64,000 nucleotides of DNA, from the NCBI GenBank assembly GCA_002197995.1, contig NGZR01000001.1:682001-746000 (forward strand). The letters run 5' to 3'. The stretch comes from Gaeumannomyces sp. JS-464 (taxonomy: Eukaryota; Ascomycota; Sordariomycetes; Magnaporthales; Magnaporthaceae). Position numbers and translations under genes: made by a program. Shown here piece after piece: positions 22,048 through 34,317 of the stretch. Under the pieces are notes generated by a model. It was given only the letters and a program-made list of their open reading frames with translations, was not told the DNA's origin and did no database searches. Numbering within the stretch: position 1 is the stretch's first letter; the number at the start of each line of letters is the position of its first letter.

Positions 22048-23567
22048 AGCTGCGTTGCGGAGTCAGGGCCAAGTCGATTCAGTATTTGGAGCGCGTTATG
22101 ATACCGGGGGGGCTGATTTTTTTTTCTTTTTTCCCTTGCTTGTCTTTCTTCTTGTTCTTTGTTTGATATGTCCATGTGAATGTACGGATGTCGGTGCGTT
22201 GGAATTATTAAAGAATCAAGGTCAGGATATAATCTGACGATCTCACGTTGGCGCTAGAGGAGATGCGGATAAAAATGTGTTAGGCAAGCAGGCGTTGTTG
22301 GTGCTGCCTCTGAGTTCTGGTTGACGGCTTCTGGAACACTGCACATTTTCAGGCGACACTTCCGGTCCATGACCTTTAGCTTGGCAGGTCATGAAAATAA
22401 TTGGTGACGTGGTACATCAAGGCACTTGCCGATGCTCATTCAACATCAAATCTCCATCTCCTCGGTACCAAAGCTGACAGAAAACATTAAAACACATGTG
22501 GCTTCCATGTTTTTGTACTGTACGCATCTCCAGTCACAGCATCGGAATCTCGATCCTGTGCATTTCTCAACTGAGACAACGTCATGGATAAAATCCATTC
22601 CGCCAAAGGCAACCACCCCTTTTTGTTCACATTTTGCCTAGCCTCGCTTCAAGTATCGTCAACCCCCCGACGTTTCGAACGACAAACGGCCCAGTACGAT
22701 TCATGCCAGTGGAGAGAAGGCACTCTGTTGGGCGGTGGTCCGGTGGTCTCCGAGGCTGTAATGTGGGCATCAATGATTGAAGTGCCACATTTCATCAACG
22801 TGGAATGTGTAATTTGCCCGCAGAGCTTGTTGATGATGTTTGCCTCCTGTTTTCGAATCCAAGAGGATGCAGACCACGTCGAATCAAGTGAACTACGCAG
22901 CCGATCATGTTTCGCTTATGCCTCGCATCGGCTGCCGGACTGGCCCTGGCCGTTTCTCTCTTCCCCAGACAAAGTGTCCCGGCTCCCCATGCATGAGCGC
23001 CTCGCTAAGCCGGCCTCCCATTGGGCCAGGCGGAGCCCAGACTGGGGACCGACGCGCGTGCTAAAGAAAGCAGCGCAGCGCTTTGGGGAATGCCCTGCGC
23101 CACACGCGCATCCACTGGACGTAATGGGCTAGGGTGCCGTGGGTGCCATGGGCGAGGCGGGGAGGGGGGGGGGGCTGCAGAACAGCGAGAATAAACTGGG
23201 GTGGCGTGAGAGCCCTGGGCGGCGGATACGGGTTTTTGCCGCGGCTGTGCCGCCCGCCGTTAGGGGACGATGCGTGAATGCGTGCATCGACCCAGGCACA
23301 CAAAGCCCCATCTGAACTCCCTTCGTCGAGCACTCCCCGTCGAGAGAGCCCGCACCCTGCTGCAACCCACAGTCGCCGCTCGCCGTCGAAACAGAGCCGT
23401 TGCGCCGCCACCCGAGCTGCACGCCTGCGCGCTCGATCGACTCCCAAAGTCAATTCTCAACTCGCCCGACAGAGAGTTTGTTTCGAAACACGCCGTCTGT
23501 CGGGGTCTCGGCAGCAGCATGTCGCACTAGAGGAGGGGCCTGAAGAGATTCCTCACATACCGTCACA
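22048..23567. other. Intergenic region
   Basis: 3' flank of the DUF3431 gene and 5' region of the next. A G-rich stretch occurs at 23160-23174. No gene seen. Confidence 0.5.
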
Positions 23568-26500
23568 ATGAACAACATGTATGGCGGCGGCGCCCTGCCG
23601 TCCAGGTGAGCACTCTAGCCCCTTATGCCACCTTGAGCAATGCGCCGCCCATGCTGTCGCTTCGAGCTCTGCTGACAGCCGGCGCTGCCTGCCGCCTTGT
23701 TTCCCCAGCTCCTCGAGCGCGAACGCAAGCAAGTATCAGACAAACCTCGGCCGGACAAAGACGAAGAAATGGGTCCAGGCCAGCGTCCCCAATTACGACG
23801 GCGACGACTGGGGCAACGACTACGATGACGAGCCCGAGCCCGAGCCGCCGTACCCGCATGTCGCCCACCAGCAGACATGGCCGTCCCAGCAGCACCCGGG
23901 CTCGCTGGCTCCAGGCCACCCGAGCTCACTGGCTCCAGGCCCGGGATCACGGCCCCTGCTCCCGTCCGAGTCTCCCTGGAGTCCCGCCGGTGCCCGGAAC
24001 ATGTCTGGCCCGACCCCGCTCCCATCCCAGGGCCAACAGCAGCCCGGCGCGGCGAACCGGCCCGCTGTGTTGCCCGCAGAGTCGGATCAGTCCTGGCAGG
24101 AGCGCCGCTCGTTCACGACCGGCACAGCCGATGCCATGCGCGCCGAGCCTGTCCGCTCGTCTCCGCCTCTGGCAACGTCACCGCCACCAACGGCTCCGAC
24201 GGGCGCAGGTCCGTCTAGCCTTCCGTCCGCCCAGGCAAGGGCCCCGCAAGATGTGGCCCGTACGGCATCGCCGCCCACGGCGCCTCCCGGCGGGCCGACC
24301 AGTGCCCCCCAGAGCCCCGCCGCCAGGTTCCCGCCTCGAAAGAGCAGCATGACCCACCAGGACGGGCCGCCAAACGTCGCAAACTTTGGCCCACTGCTGC
24401 AAAGCAGCTCCAATCCCGGCTCCAAACCTGCAAGTCCGTCTAGGACCAACAACCCAAAGCCGTGGATGGAGGCGCGCTCGGGCTCGCCACAGGGCCCTCG
24501 ATCACCGCCTCAGACAGGTAAGCCGCTCCCGTTTGTGAGGCCGGCCGACATATACAAGCGGCTGGAAGAGGAAAAGGAGAAGGAACGGCGTTCGCTGGAC
24601 TCGGGAAGGCCGAGCCTGGACAGCCTGGGCGCAGGGAGCGGCGGCGACCACAGGGTCGGGTCACCTGGCGCCAAATCAGACGGTTCCGGCCGTGCCAGAC
24701 GCACCAGTTTCGGCAAGGACGATGCGGCGCGCGATCTGTCGCCGCGCGGTCCGCGGTCCCAGGCCGGGCTGGCCACAGTCGCGGAGCGGACCAGCGAATA
24801 CGGGCTGGAGGACTATTATGTAGACGCGGGCGTGGTGCCGGCGACGAGTGCCAACGCATCCGACGAGGCGAAGAAGCCCGATTCCGGTCCCGGCGGCACC
24901 AGCACCGCGCAGGCCGACGTGAAGCTGGACACTGCAAACGCATCCAGCGACACGGCCCAGACGGTACCCGCTTCTGTCCCCGCACCCACCACAGCTATGA
25001 CGTCCGTCGCTGCTGCTCCAGCGCCTGCTTCCGTCAGGCGCCAACAAGGAAGTGGCAGCGGCACAGTGGACAGCATGGACAGCATGGACACGTCCAACAC
25101 GAACCTTCCGCGACCCCGTCTGGCTCAGCAACAGCCTGCGCCTGACGACAGCAGCTCGGTTGCCGAACCCGACGAGGACGAGATCCGACGCTTCAGCACC
25201 AGCCCCATGCTGCCCGACTTCTCACGCATGTCCTCGTTTGGCGTCGACATGTTTGGCAGCGCCTTCTCGCCCGGCGAGGAGCTGCAGCCCTCGCTGGCGG
25301 CCATTCCTGAGCTGCAGCCGCGGCCCCCCGCTGCACGGAACAATGTCGCATCGCCACTGTCCCAGGTCCAGCAGAGCTCGCCATCCCCGGCTGCTTCGTC
25401 TCCTTCCACCACGCCTGCACCTGCCCCCCAGGGTGCCGTCTCAATCCCGCCACCGCCCACGTATACAGGCCGTCACGCTGCCGAAACAAGTGGTCCTGCT
25501 CCCGACGCTGCGGCTGCTGCACAGGCCATTGCGAAGGACCGCTCTGACACTCCTCCTTCCTCTGCCTCTGCCGTCTCCGTGGCTCCACAGTCTCGGAAAC
25601 TTGCAGCCAGCGCCCTGCCACGTCCCGTAGACGAAGCTGGCGCAGTGAAACTATCCGTCGCCCCATTAAAAGACAGTGCCCCTCGCAGTCCTGCAACCGC
25701 CCAACCCACCGAGAAGCAGACTGGCCCGGCAGAGAAACTGACCGACTCTGCCACCGACCTCAAATCGCCGCAGGTGGCCGCCGAAGATATGCAGCCCTCT
25801 GCCTCTTCCAGAGAGGCTAGCCGCAGCAGCACTCCCCGAAACACCATGGCCGCTGCTCCTCCGCCCGTCTCATCCCGGTCCCGGTCGCAATCCCCTTCCA
25901 AGGTGCAGGCGATGATCCAGGCAATGAATCAAGCCAACGCGAAGGCGGCTGGCGTCCCACAACAGAGCGGCAAGGCGTCGTCCAGTGCCACTTCGCCCGT
26001 GACTACGACGGCACCACAAGCACCAGCAACCGCGGCGCCGGCTGCTCCTCAGCGCGCTTCGCCTGCCCCTCCGGAGCTCGAGCCGCTCGAGCCCGTAACG
26101 AGAGCATCGACATTCACCACCACGGCAACGGAGTCCCCTGTCAAGGAGAGCGACAAGCTGCGAGAGGAGATAATGCTCTCTCTCAGCCCTCAGCAGGGAG
26201 GTGGGGAGTTTGCCAATGGCAAAAAGCTAGGCGCAGAGGCTCCTTCGAGCGGAGTCCCCCGCGAGAGCACATATCTTGGAGACGTTTACGAAGACTACTA
26301 TACCGGCCCTGATGATAGCACTGAAGAGCCAATCTCTGAAAAAGCTGAAGACTGCAAAGTGGACCCAACAGCGAACGACGCTCCTTCGTCTGTGCCGATG
26401 CCCAAGCCTGGCCATGGGTTGGGCGAGGTCCCTCCCTTGAATCCTACCTCGATGAGTCCTCGCCCATTGAGCCCCGCAAATCGCAACCCTCGGTCCAAAT

Positions 26501-27653
26501 TCCAGCCTTGAAGCACAGATTCTCGTGGGAGATGGGCGCGGAAGAGGTGAACTCGCCTACCGCCGCCAAACCGCCCTCTCCCGTGCCGGCGACCACAGCG
26601 ACCACAGAGACTCCCGCGGGCCAGCCAAAGACTCACGAGCCGGAGCCGAAGAGCCTAAGCATCGTCCCGCCCGTCCAGCCACCAGCCCAACCCCCATCTT
26701 CACCCATGGGATCCCCGCTGTCTCCTGCCAAATCGGACAGTGACATGAGCCCCGTCGCCACTGGTGCCGCCAACATTTCGCACTCAGTCTCAGAGGCGAG
26801 CACACTACCCCCTGGAGCGCGCCTCGCAGCCATCGAGCTACCCTCGCCTCTCTCCGTGCGCTCCGATGAACAGATGAAGTTGATAAACGAGGGGCTCCCG
26901 ATCCGCACCCTAGCCGAGGAGAAGAACCTGATGACGAGCACATCGAGTCCCGTATCTCCACCGCCCAGAGAGGAACACCCTGCGTTTTCGGGGACACCAG
27001 CAGTTGCTAGCGCGCCAGCCGCAGAGGAAAACGCAACTCCTCCGACCGAGACGACGCCAACTGCGACGGCTCCGACCGAGACAGCGCCGGAGCCGACGAC
27101 CACGGCGCCGACATTGACTACAACGGCGCCCACACCCACAATGACAACGCCGACGGGGCCAGGGGTGCCGCCGCAGTCGCCAACCACCGCGCCCACATCC
27201 CCCATCCCAGCCAAGATAGCGCCGTTCAAGGAGATCATGGCGCTGCCGACCGCTGCCGAGCGAATAGAGCGACTGGACGAGACAAGGGACGTGTTTTCCA
27301 AGATCGACTCGGGACTCGTCTCGTGGCTTGTGGTCATGACGCAAGTGCCGGAGAACTCAAACGCGTCCTGGTCGCTGAAGGACAACATCACCAACGAAAT
27401 GCTTGCTGGAGGCCAAAAGGCGGGCCCCGGGGCTCACCAGCCTGGCTTCCCCGGACATGCCGCCACAGGCACCAACGGCGGCGCCCGGCCTGTCAGCGGG
27501 CTGGTTTCGGGGTCCCAGTTCACGGCCGCCGACTTGCGGCACTCAGGCAAGGAGGTGGGCGCCAAAGGAAAGGAACTGCTCATGGCAGGCGGCAAAGCTG
27601 CCAAGGGTCTGTTCAGCAAGGGCAAGAGCAAGTTCCGTGCTTTTGACCGTTGA
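23568..27653 (+). CDS. Large disordered protein with conserved termini
   Basis: Conserved fungal protein of unknown function, about 1,327 residues. Exon 1 is 23568-23605 (MNNMYGGGALPS); the intron (GTGAGC to CCCCAG) ends at 23708. The start of exon 2 reads KYQTNLGRTKTKKWVQAS and NYDGDDWGNDYDDE, a conserved N-terminal motif I have seen in other filamentous fungi. The middle is low-complexity Pro/Ser/Ala/Thr. Towards the end come REEIMLSLSPQ, YLGDVYEDYY, LKHRFSWE and a final structured part: PFKEIMALPTAAERIERLDE, FSKIDSGLVSWLV and a basic tail KGKELLMAGGKAAKGLFSKG. One C is missing at 26434-26436, where PP-LESYLDESSP is split between frames; the correction gives 3,984 coding bases. It is followed on the same strand by another large disordered protein gene. 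Confidence 0.75.
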
Positions 27654-28479
27654 CCTTTTTTTGCCTGTTACCCACCACACTGCCCCGCCCTTTTTGTTGT
27701 TGGCCTGTGTGGCTGCATCCAAGTGAGCTTAGAATATGCTCTTGCGTCGTTAGTTGAGCCGAGTCCGAACGTTGCCACATAGTTGGGAGATGTCAAATGT
27801 AGCCACATAGCAACCGGCATACCATGGGGTCAGATGAATTATGTTTGTTCTTTTAGTTGGTAGGACGGCTACAGGACATAGGTTTATTCTGTCATGTACC
27901 CAACGCAAAGGTTTTGATGTCTGCCGGGGCAGTCACACCATATTTTTTTTCTTATTCCTGAGCTTATGTGTTTATATTCTATTTTCCGATGGCTTGACGA
28001 ATACCAGGAGCTTTACCGGACTGGGTTTTCTCTCGATTTTATCGCTCGCAATACCAAACAACCCCTGCACGGTTTTCGCAGTATCACATCCGTTCTCCCG
28101 TCGCATCACAAACGGACCTGTTGATTACCGCCAGCTACCGCCACTATTGACCTCGGGGCTGGCATCTATTGCCGCCGCGCATGCGAGGCACAGCATAGCA
28201 CAGAAGTTTTCCAGTTTTTAGTTTTTTTTTCCTTACCTGTTTTGGGTCCCCTCCCGGCACGACAGCGCACACGGCGACATGGGCATGGGCAGATCCAGCC
28301 AGCCTCCCTGCGGGCCGCGAAATAACAATGGGCAGGGCCTGCGTGCGGCGTGTGTGTGTGGGTGGTGAGATGATGTAACTTGAATGCGACTCTGGGGTGG
28401 GCGTGCTGTGCTGTGCGCCCTTCTCTGGCGAGACATAAGCGTCGTCTCCTCTTTCTCCATCGCTACACGTGCGGCATAT

Positions 28480-28518
<39 letters not shown>

Positions 28519-29771
28519 CTTCATCTTTCCAGCCCGTCTCTCCGCTTGCATCTGTCAGACTCGGGTCTTTTCGCCGCCAGAAACGACGAGCCCGCCTGTC
28601 TGGGGTGTGCTGGGATGAACTCGTTCATACGGGTGCTCACCACCCCTGCTCAACACCGTTCCTGGAGGGACACACGGCAGGAGGGAGGCACCCGCATGCG
28701 TTCGTTGCTCATGTGTGATTTTGTTTCCTTGGCCTTGGACAGGGCGAGAAGTGTTCAGTGGTTGATTTGATTTTCGTTCCACCCGTTTCTTCCCTCAATC
28801 CCCTCAATCCCCTCCCTCCTTTCATTTACTGCAGCGAGAACACCTACCCCGACCACGCCCCGCTCGTACAAGACAAGACGCACAGCACGACTCGGAACTG
28901 CTCGCCTCAATCGTGGGCGGCCCCCAAAAATAGCACTAAGCACGGAAGGTCACCAGCCCAGCAAGCGACAAGCGGATGGTGGGCCAGCCTTAAACAGATC
29001 GAATCCACAGCGACATCGCCGCCCAAGCTCGGAAGCGACGACAGTGAGCGGTCCACTCGCTGAAAAGAGGCTGTGGTGGTGGTGGTGGTGGAGTTCATGT
29101 TGGAGACACAACAGGAAGCGGTGTCCTCTGAGTCCTGCCTGTGCTCTGATAGCGGCACAACCTCCAAAAAGCACACTCATGCAAAGGCGCCAGACAAGCC
29201 CTAGCCTCCAGCACCCCATCCCATATCCCATCCACCCACACACAGCGACGCCCGTCCAGCCCCAGCTCCACTCGCTTACGTGCGTCTTTCCACCACTGCA
29301 GGTGCTGCATTCGATAGTCAGTGACGCCGTGGGAGGTCGTGTGTGGTGCAGGCAGGCCCAGTGAGCCAGTGCAAGGAGCGGGCAGCAGACGGCCCCCAAT
29401 TTCCATCAGTAAGCACGGTAATATAATAAGGACGGACGGGCAGGCAGCCAGGCAGGCCGGGAGCGCAACGAACAGGACAGCGGCCAATGTCTAGCGTTCC
29501 CTGCTGGGCGCAACTTCGTGGGACCCTGCTCGCGTCCGTGGGATCGCCCTGTCCTGGCCCATCAGCTCATCTCTCGCCGACCCACCCACTGGACTGACTG
29601 GACTGCTTGCTCCCCCATCGGCGAAACACACAGCCTTCCCCGGGTGGTGCCTAGCTCGACGCAGCCAGGATTTGGCCGTCGCCCTGGCGCCCAGGCACCA
29701 AACCCAGGAGGAACCTGCCCAGCTGAGGGCCACAAGGAAGGACCCGTCTCAAGCTCGACCGCTCGGCTGCC
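27654..29771. other. Intergenic region, T37 tract
   Basis: 3' flank of the preceding gene and long 5' region of the Gln-rich gene. Contains T37 at 28482-28518. Open frames reading through the poly-T encode only polyphenylalanine and are not real. Confidence 0.5.
28482..28518 (+). repeat. T37 homopolymer
   Basis: Uninterrupted run of 37 T residues in an intergenic region. Confidence 0.93.
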
Positions 29772-29946
29772 ATGTCGGTGCCCTTGGCTGGCCACAGGAA
29801 CAACGTCGATGGGTTTAGCGGCCTCGCCCTGAGCCCCCAGCAATTTGACCCAACGCCGAGCGGCGCTGGTGGTTCGCCAGGTCGTCAGCAGCAGCAGCAA
29901 CAGCAGCACCATCGCCCTTTCGAGCACGCGCGAGTGGTAGCACCAG

Positions 29947-29980
<34 letters not shown>

Positions 29981-32900
29981 TCGCGACCATAAGACGCCGA
30001 CGTCTCCATCCCCATCCGAGCCGCCGCCCTCGCCACCAACGGCAGCGGCAACTGGGCCGGGCCCACAGACAGCGGCGACAGGGGGCTCCATCCCAATCTC
30101 CGCCTGCGCTGCAACCGCTGCGGCCGCCTCCACTCGCTCGCACGGCCCAGGGCCATCATCGTCCCAAGTGTCCTCCTCGCGGCTGGCCCCGTCCAATTCG
30201 TCGCCGCATCAGCAGCCCGATTCCCCGCGACCACCACTGTCGTCCGCGTCTGCAGCAGACACTGCGCCCACCAGCCGCAGCAGCACCGGCTTTGGCCAGA
30301 ATCGTGGCCACTCCGTCCCGAGCCCCCAGCAGCAGCAGAAGCCGCAGCACCATCGGCAGCCGAAGCCGCGGCCGAGACCTCCCATTCTAGAAGCTGCCGG
30401 CGCCGACGCCAATAAGAATGCCGCAGGCGCCAACCCTGCTGCGAGTTCAGATCTAGGCCGTCAGCAACGACACCAGCCACGCCATCACCACCACCACCAG
30501 CAGTCGCCCTCCGACGCAGCAGCGTGTCGGTCACCATCATCGCCGGCCGTCGTCGACGACTCGTACTTTTCCCCGCTCCAGTCGCCGACCGATCGCCAGC
30601 AGCAATTGCGACGGCGCGAATTGTCCACCAAGCCCAAGCTCCACATCACGCAGTCTCGTCTGGTCAGTAGAGAAAGCAAAAACACGCTCCGACACTCCTC
30701 CACCTCTGCCGCCACCCACGACACCCCCGTCGTCGTCGCAATTGCACTCCAGACACGAACTACCCCCTCCGCCGACCTGTCCAGCCCTCGCGAAGTCGCA
30801 ACTCCTCCCCCAGGACCCGACGAGAATCCCCAAACAGCCACGTCCCCAGCTGCCCGCCCCGGATCGCCGCCCGTGACAGACGCACCTCTGCAGCCGCCGC
30901 CCAAGTCTAGCGCGCGGCGGTCGGTCGCGTCGCCCGCGCCTCCGGCAACCCCTCTGTCTGCGCGTCCTGGCCCTCTAGAGTCGGACGACAGCAAGGACAC
31001 CGACGACGACGCAGCCGGCTCGTCGGACGCGGACGAGGACGGCGACGCCTCACGCTCCTCAGAGGAGTGGACACTTGTGACGCCACAGTCGGTCGAGCTA
31101 ACCCCGGCCAAAGGACAGGTTCGCATCGTCACGCCCCGGCGAGGCTCCGCAATCATGATGCAGGCACAGAAGCAGCAGCCAGCGGCGGCACCGCACCAGC
31201 CGCAGCGCCAGGCCACGATGGATGCACAGTCGCTGTACGACGGCCAGGGATGGGGGAGTCCACAGCAGCAATATGTCCAGCATATGGGCCAGGACCAGCA
31301 GGCATACGCCCAGCAGCAACATGCCCAGCATATGGGTCAGAATCAGCAGGCGTACGCGCAAAATCAGCAGGCTTATGCCCACCAGCAGCAGCAGCATAAT
31401 CAGCAACATCATCAGCAACAGCATCAGCAGCAGCAGCATCAGCAGCAACAGCAACCAATGCAGCAGTACGGCCAGCCTGCACAACATTACCAACAACTTC
31501 AGTACCAGCAGGCCCCGCCGCCGCCGCTGCAGCAACAGCAGCAGCAGCAACGTCAGTACCAGCAACGGCAACAACAGCAGTTCCAGCCCCAGCAGCAGTT
31601 TCAGCTGCCGTCACAGCAGATGCAGCAACAGCAACAAGGCAATCGCGAGGGCGGTCCGGAGCGTCAAACGTCCTTTGTCGGCCTGCCCCTGATCCGACGC
31701 AGCTCAACCTTTGGCGCATCGTTGGGGAGGTCGCATGAGGATTTCAGGGGCATCACTGGAACACCCAGCCCGGATCCGAACCAGGGTGGGCAAAATACTG
31801 TTAATGGAATCAACGGTGGGAACAGCAATGGCAACCGGCCTCCCTTCCCTAATATCCCTATCCCGCCGATCCCGCAAGACCCGGAGCCTGGCACGGGCAC
31901 CCAGCTCAGCTACACTCAGACGCCCCTGAACACCTACCGGCCGCAGTTCCCTTTCAACCCGCCAGGCCAGATGGGCAACTACCAGATCCAGTCGCCCGTC
32001 GGCCAGCCGGGAAACTATGTCGAAGGCGGATGGTCGCTGCCGACGCCAGTAGCGACGCGCCCGCCACCGGGCCAGTCGTTTGGCGGGCCACAGCAGCCCC
32101 AGCAGCCCCAGCCTCAGGCATTGGAGCAGCAACAGGCCCAGCCGACAGCACAGGCGCAGCAGCGTATAAACACTAATTCTCCACCTCATATGAACACCGC
32201 CGGCGGCAGCGTGCCTCAGAACGCTCCAAACCAGGGGACACAGCCGCCCGCCAAGCGTGTTCCTCTTTTCAACCCTCCGATCAACAATGGTAACCCGGTT
32301 CAGAGACTGCCGCCGCCCGGCGCCGGTGGGATGCCCTGGAAGCTCGAGGAATCGCGTTTGTCAGAGCCCCTGGTGGTGAGGTCGCGCCCCTCGGGGACTA
32401 ATCTGGGAGACCAATACGCTCTGGATAAAGAGACGGGCGCTCCGAGCAGAGTGTCAACATCACCGCCGGACTCACCGGCGCGTCTGCCCCCTGGTAGCAG
32501 TCAGTCGGCGGCCTCTTCGGGTCCGACACCACCGCATCAGCAGCAGCAGCAGCAGTACCAGCAGCAGCCTCCTCCACTGCAGTCGCAGTTTAACCCTCAG
32601 CAGCCTGCTCCCGGTCCCCAGCCTGGCGCGCAACCGGCGCAGCCACAGGTAGACACCCTGTCTCCGCTGCAGCCTCCAAACCCACACTTTGCCCATGATG
32701 GTCTGGGTCGCGTCAGTACCAACGACTCGTCCCTTTCGGGGTCGGATGGCCGCGCTTCGAGCTTACTAGGTAACCTACGCAGCAAGTTCCATAGCTCCGC
32801 CGGGGCTGGCGCTGGGCCCGATGGAGTACGACCGGGCTCTATCAGGACTCACGGCGACAACATCTCGGTCGCGAGTGTCGGAAGTGGAGATCTGCCAAGC

Positions 32901-33540
32901 AGCCCCAAGAAAAAGACTCGGAAGCGGTCATCGTTGTTTGGGCTTAAGGGAGATGGCGCGACGGGTGACGATGCGCCACCGGGCAGCAAGGAGAGCATCA
33001 TCGCCCATTCTTCACATACTGTCGACCACAGGCAGCCTCCTGCCCTACCGGAAAAGAAGCAGGGGTTCTTTAACCGCGTCAGCACCGGCCTTGGTAGGAC
33101 GTCTATGGAACAGCCAAAGCCAACCGTTCAGCCGCCTCGTGCTCAAACACAGCCAGGGCCCCAGCCTACCGGTTTCCCCGGGGAGCCCAACCCACAGTCT
33201 CCCGTATCCCAACAGTTTGGCGTGCCGCAAATGCAGACACCGACGCAGATGCAGAATCCCGGCCTGCCCCGGACATCGACTTCGGAGATGGCTCCGAACG
33301 GCTTGGGCATGCCGCCACAGCCCCAGGCCGACCAGATGGGCCAGCCTACACACCGCTTCAACAAGCTTACCAGCTTCCTCAGCGGCGGCGACAGTAACAA
33401 GCATCAGCATCAGCCCCAGATGCAACCTCCCGCTATGGCTAACTCGCTTCGCCCTGTGCCTGAAGGCCGACCCTTGAGTCAGTCTCCGTTTAATTCGGGT
33501 CCTCAGCCTGGCATGGGTGCGCCTCGGCCGGGCGGCCCCA

Positions 33541-33579
<39 letters not shown>

Positions 33580-34285
33580 CTGGGCTTCAGGGCCAGCAGC
33601 CAACCGGCCCCGGACAGCAGCAATCTGCCTTCCCAGGATATCAGCAGCCACAGGGCCAGGGCCCGCTACCCGGAGGCCAAGGCCAGCCCCAGCTCCAACA
33701 GGCGCCACAGCAGCAAAAGCCTGGGTTCCAAGGCCCTCAGCCTGGTATGCCTGGACCTGGCCAGAACCCGGCAATGTCGGGCGCTGGACCCATGGGCCCC
33801 GCTGGCCGGGAACGGAGCAGCACCGTCGGTTCGCGCCCGATGACGTCGGGCGTCCCGGCTCAGACACCTGCCGATCAGGGACTGCCAGGCAGGACGTCGA
33901 TGAACTTGGCTCCCCAGCCGGCCAAGGCCCAGGCGCCGTCTATCGCCGAATCAGACCGCAGCCGAAGAGTGTCCGCCGGAAACTTCCTGTCCGGAATCTT
34001 CGGCAGGAGAGAGGCCAAGGCACCCAAGGACAACAGGCCCCAACCAGGCACCATGGTGCCCCTCAGCCAGTCTGGCCCTATTAAGCAGCCTCAGCCGCAG
34101 GCGCAGCAGCAGTCGCAACAGCCGCCGCAACAGCAGCCCGGACAGCCCGGTGCTGGAGCCCCCGGTATCCAGGGCACGGGTCCCCAGAGTCCCGGAGGAG
34201 ACCAGTCGCACATGGTGATGGTCAGGACACCTGATGGCCGGACAATGATGGTGCCTGTGGCATTCCTGCTCCAGCAACAGCAACT

Positions 34286-34317
<32 letters not shown>

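Noticed and set aside
24087..27394. Antisense open frames of 120-253 codons opposite the 23.6-kb gene
   Set aside because: Low-complexity shadows of Pro/Ala/Ser codons; the plus strand has splice sites and conserved motifs.
28380..28770. Open frames containing polyphenylalanine
   Set aside because: They exist only because T37 can be read in any frame without a stop.
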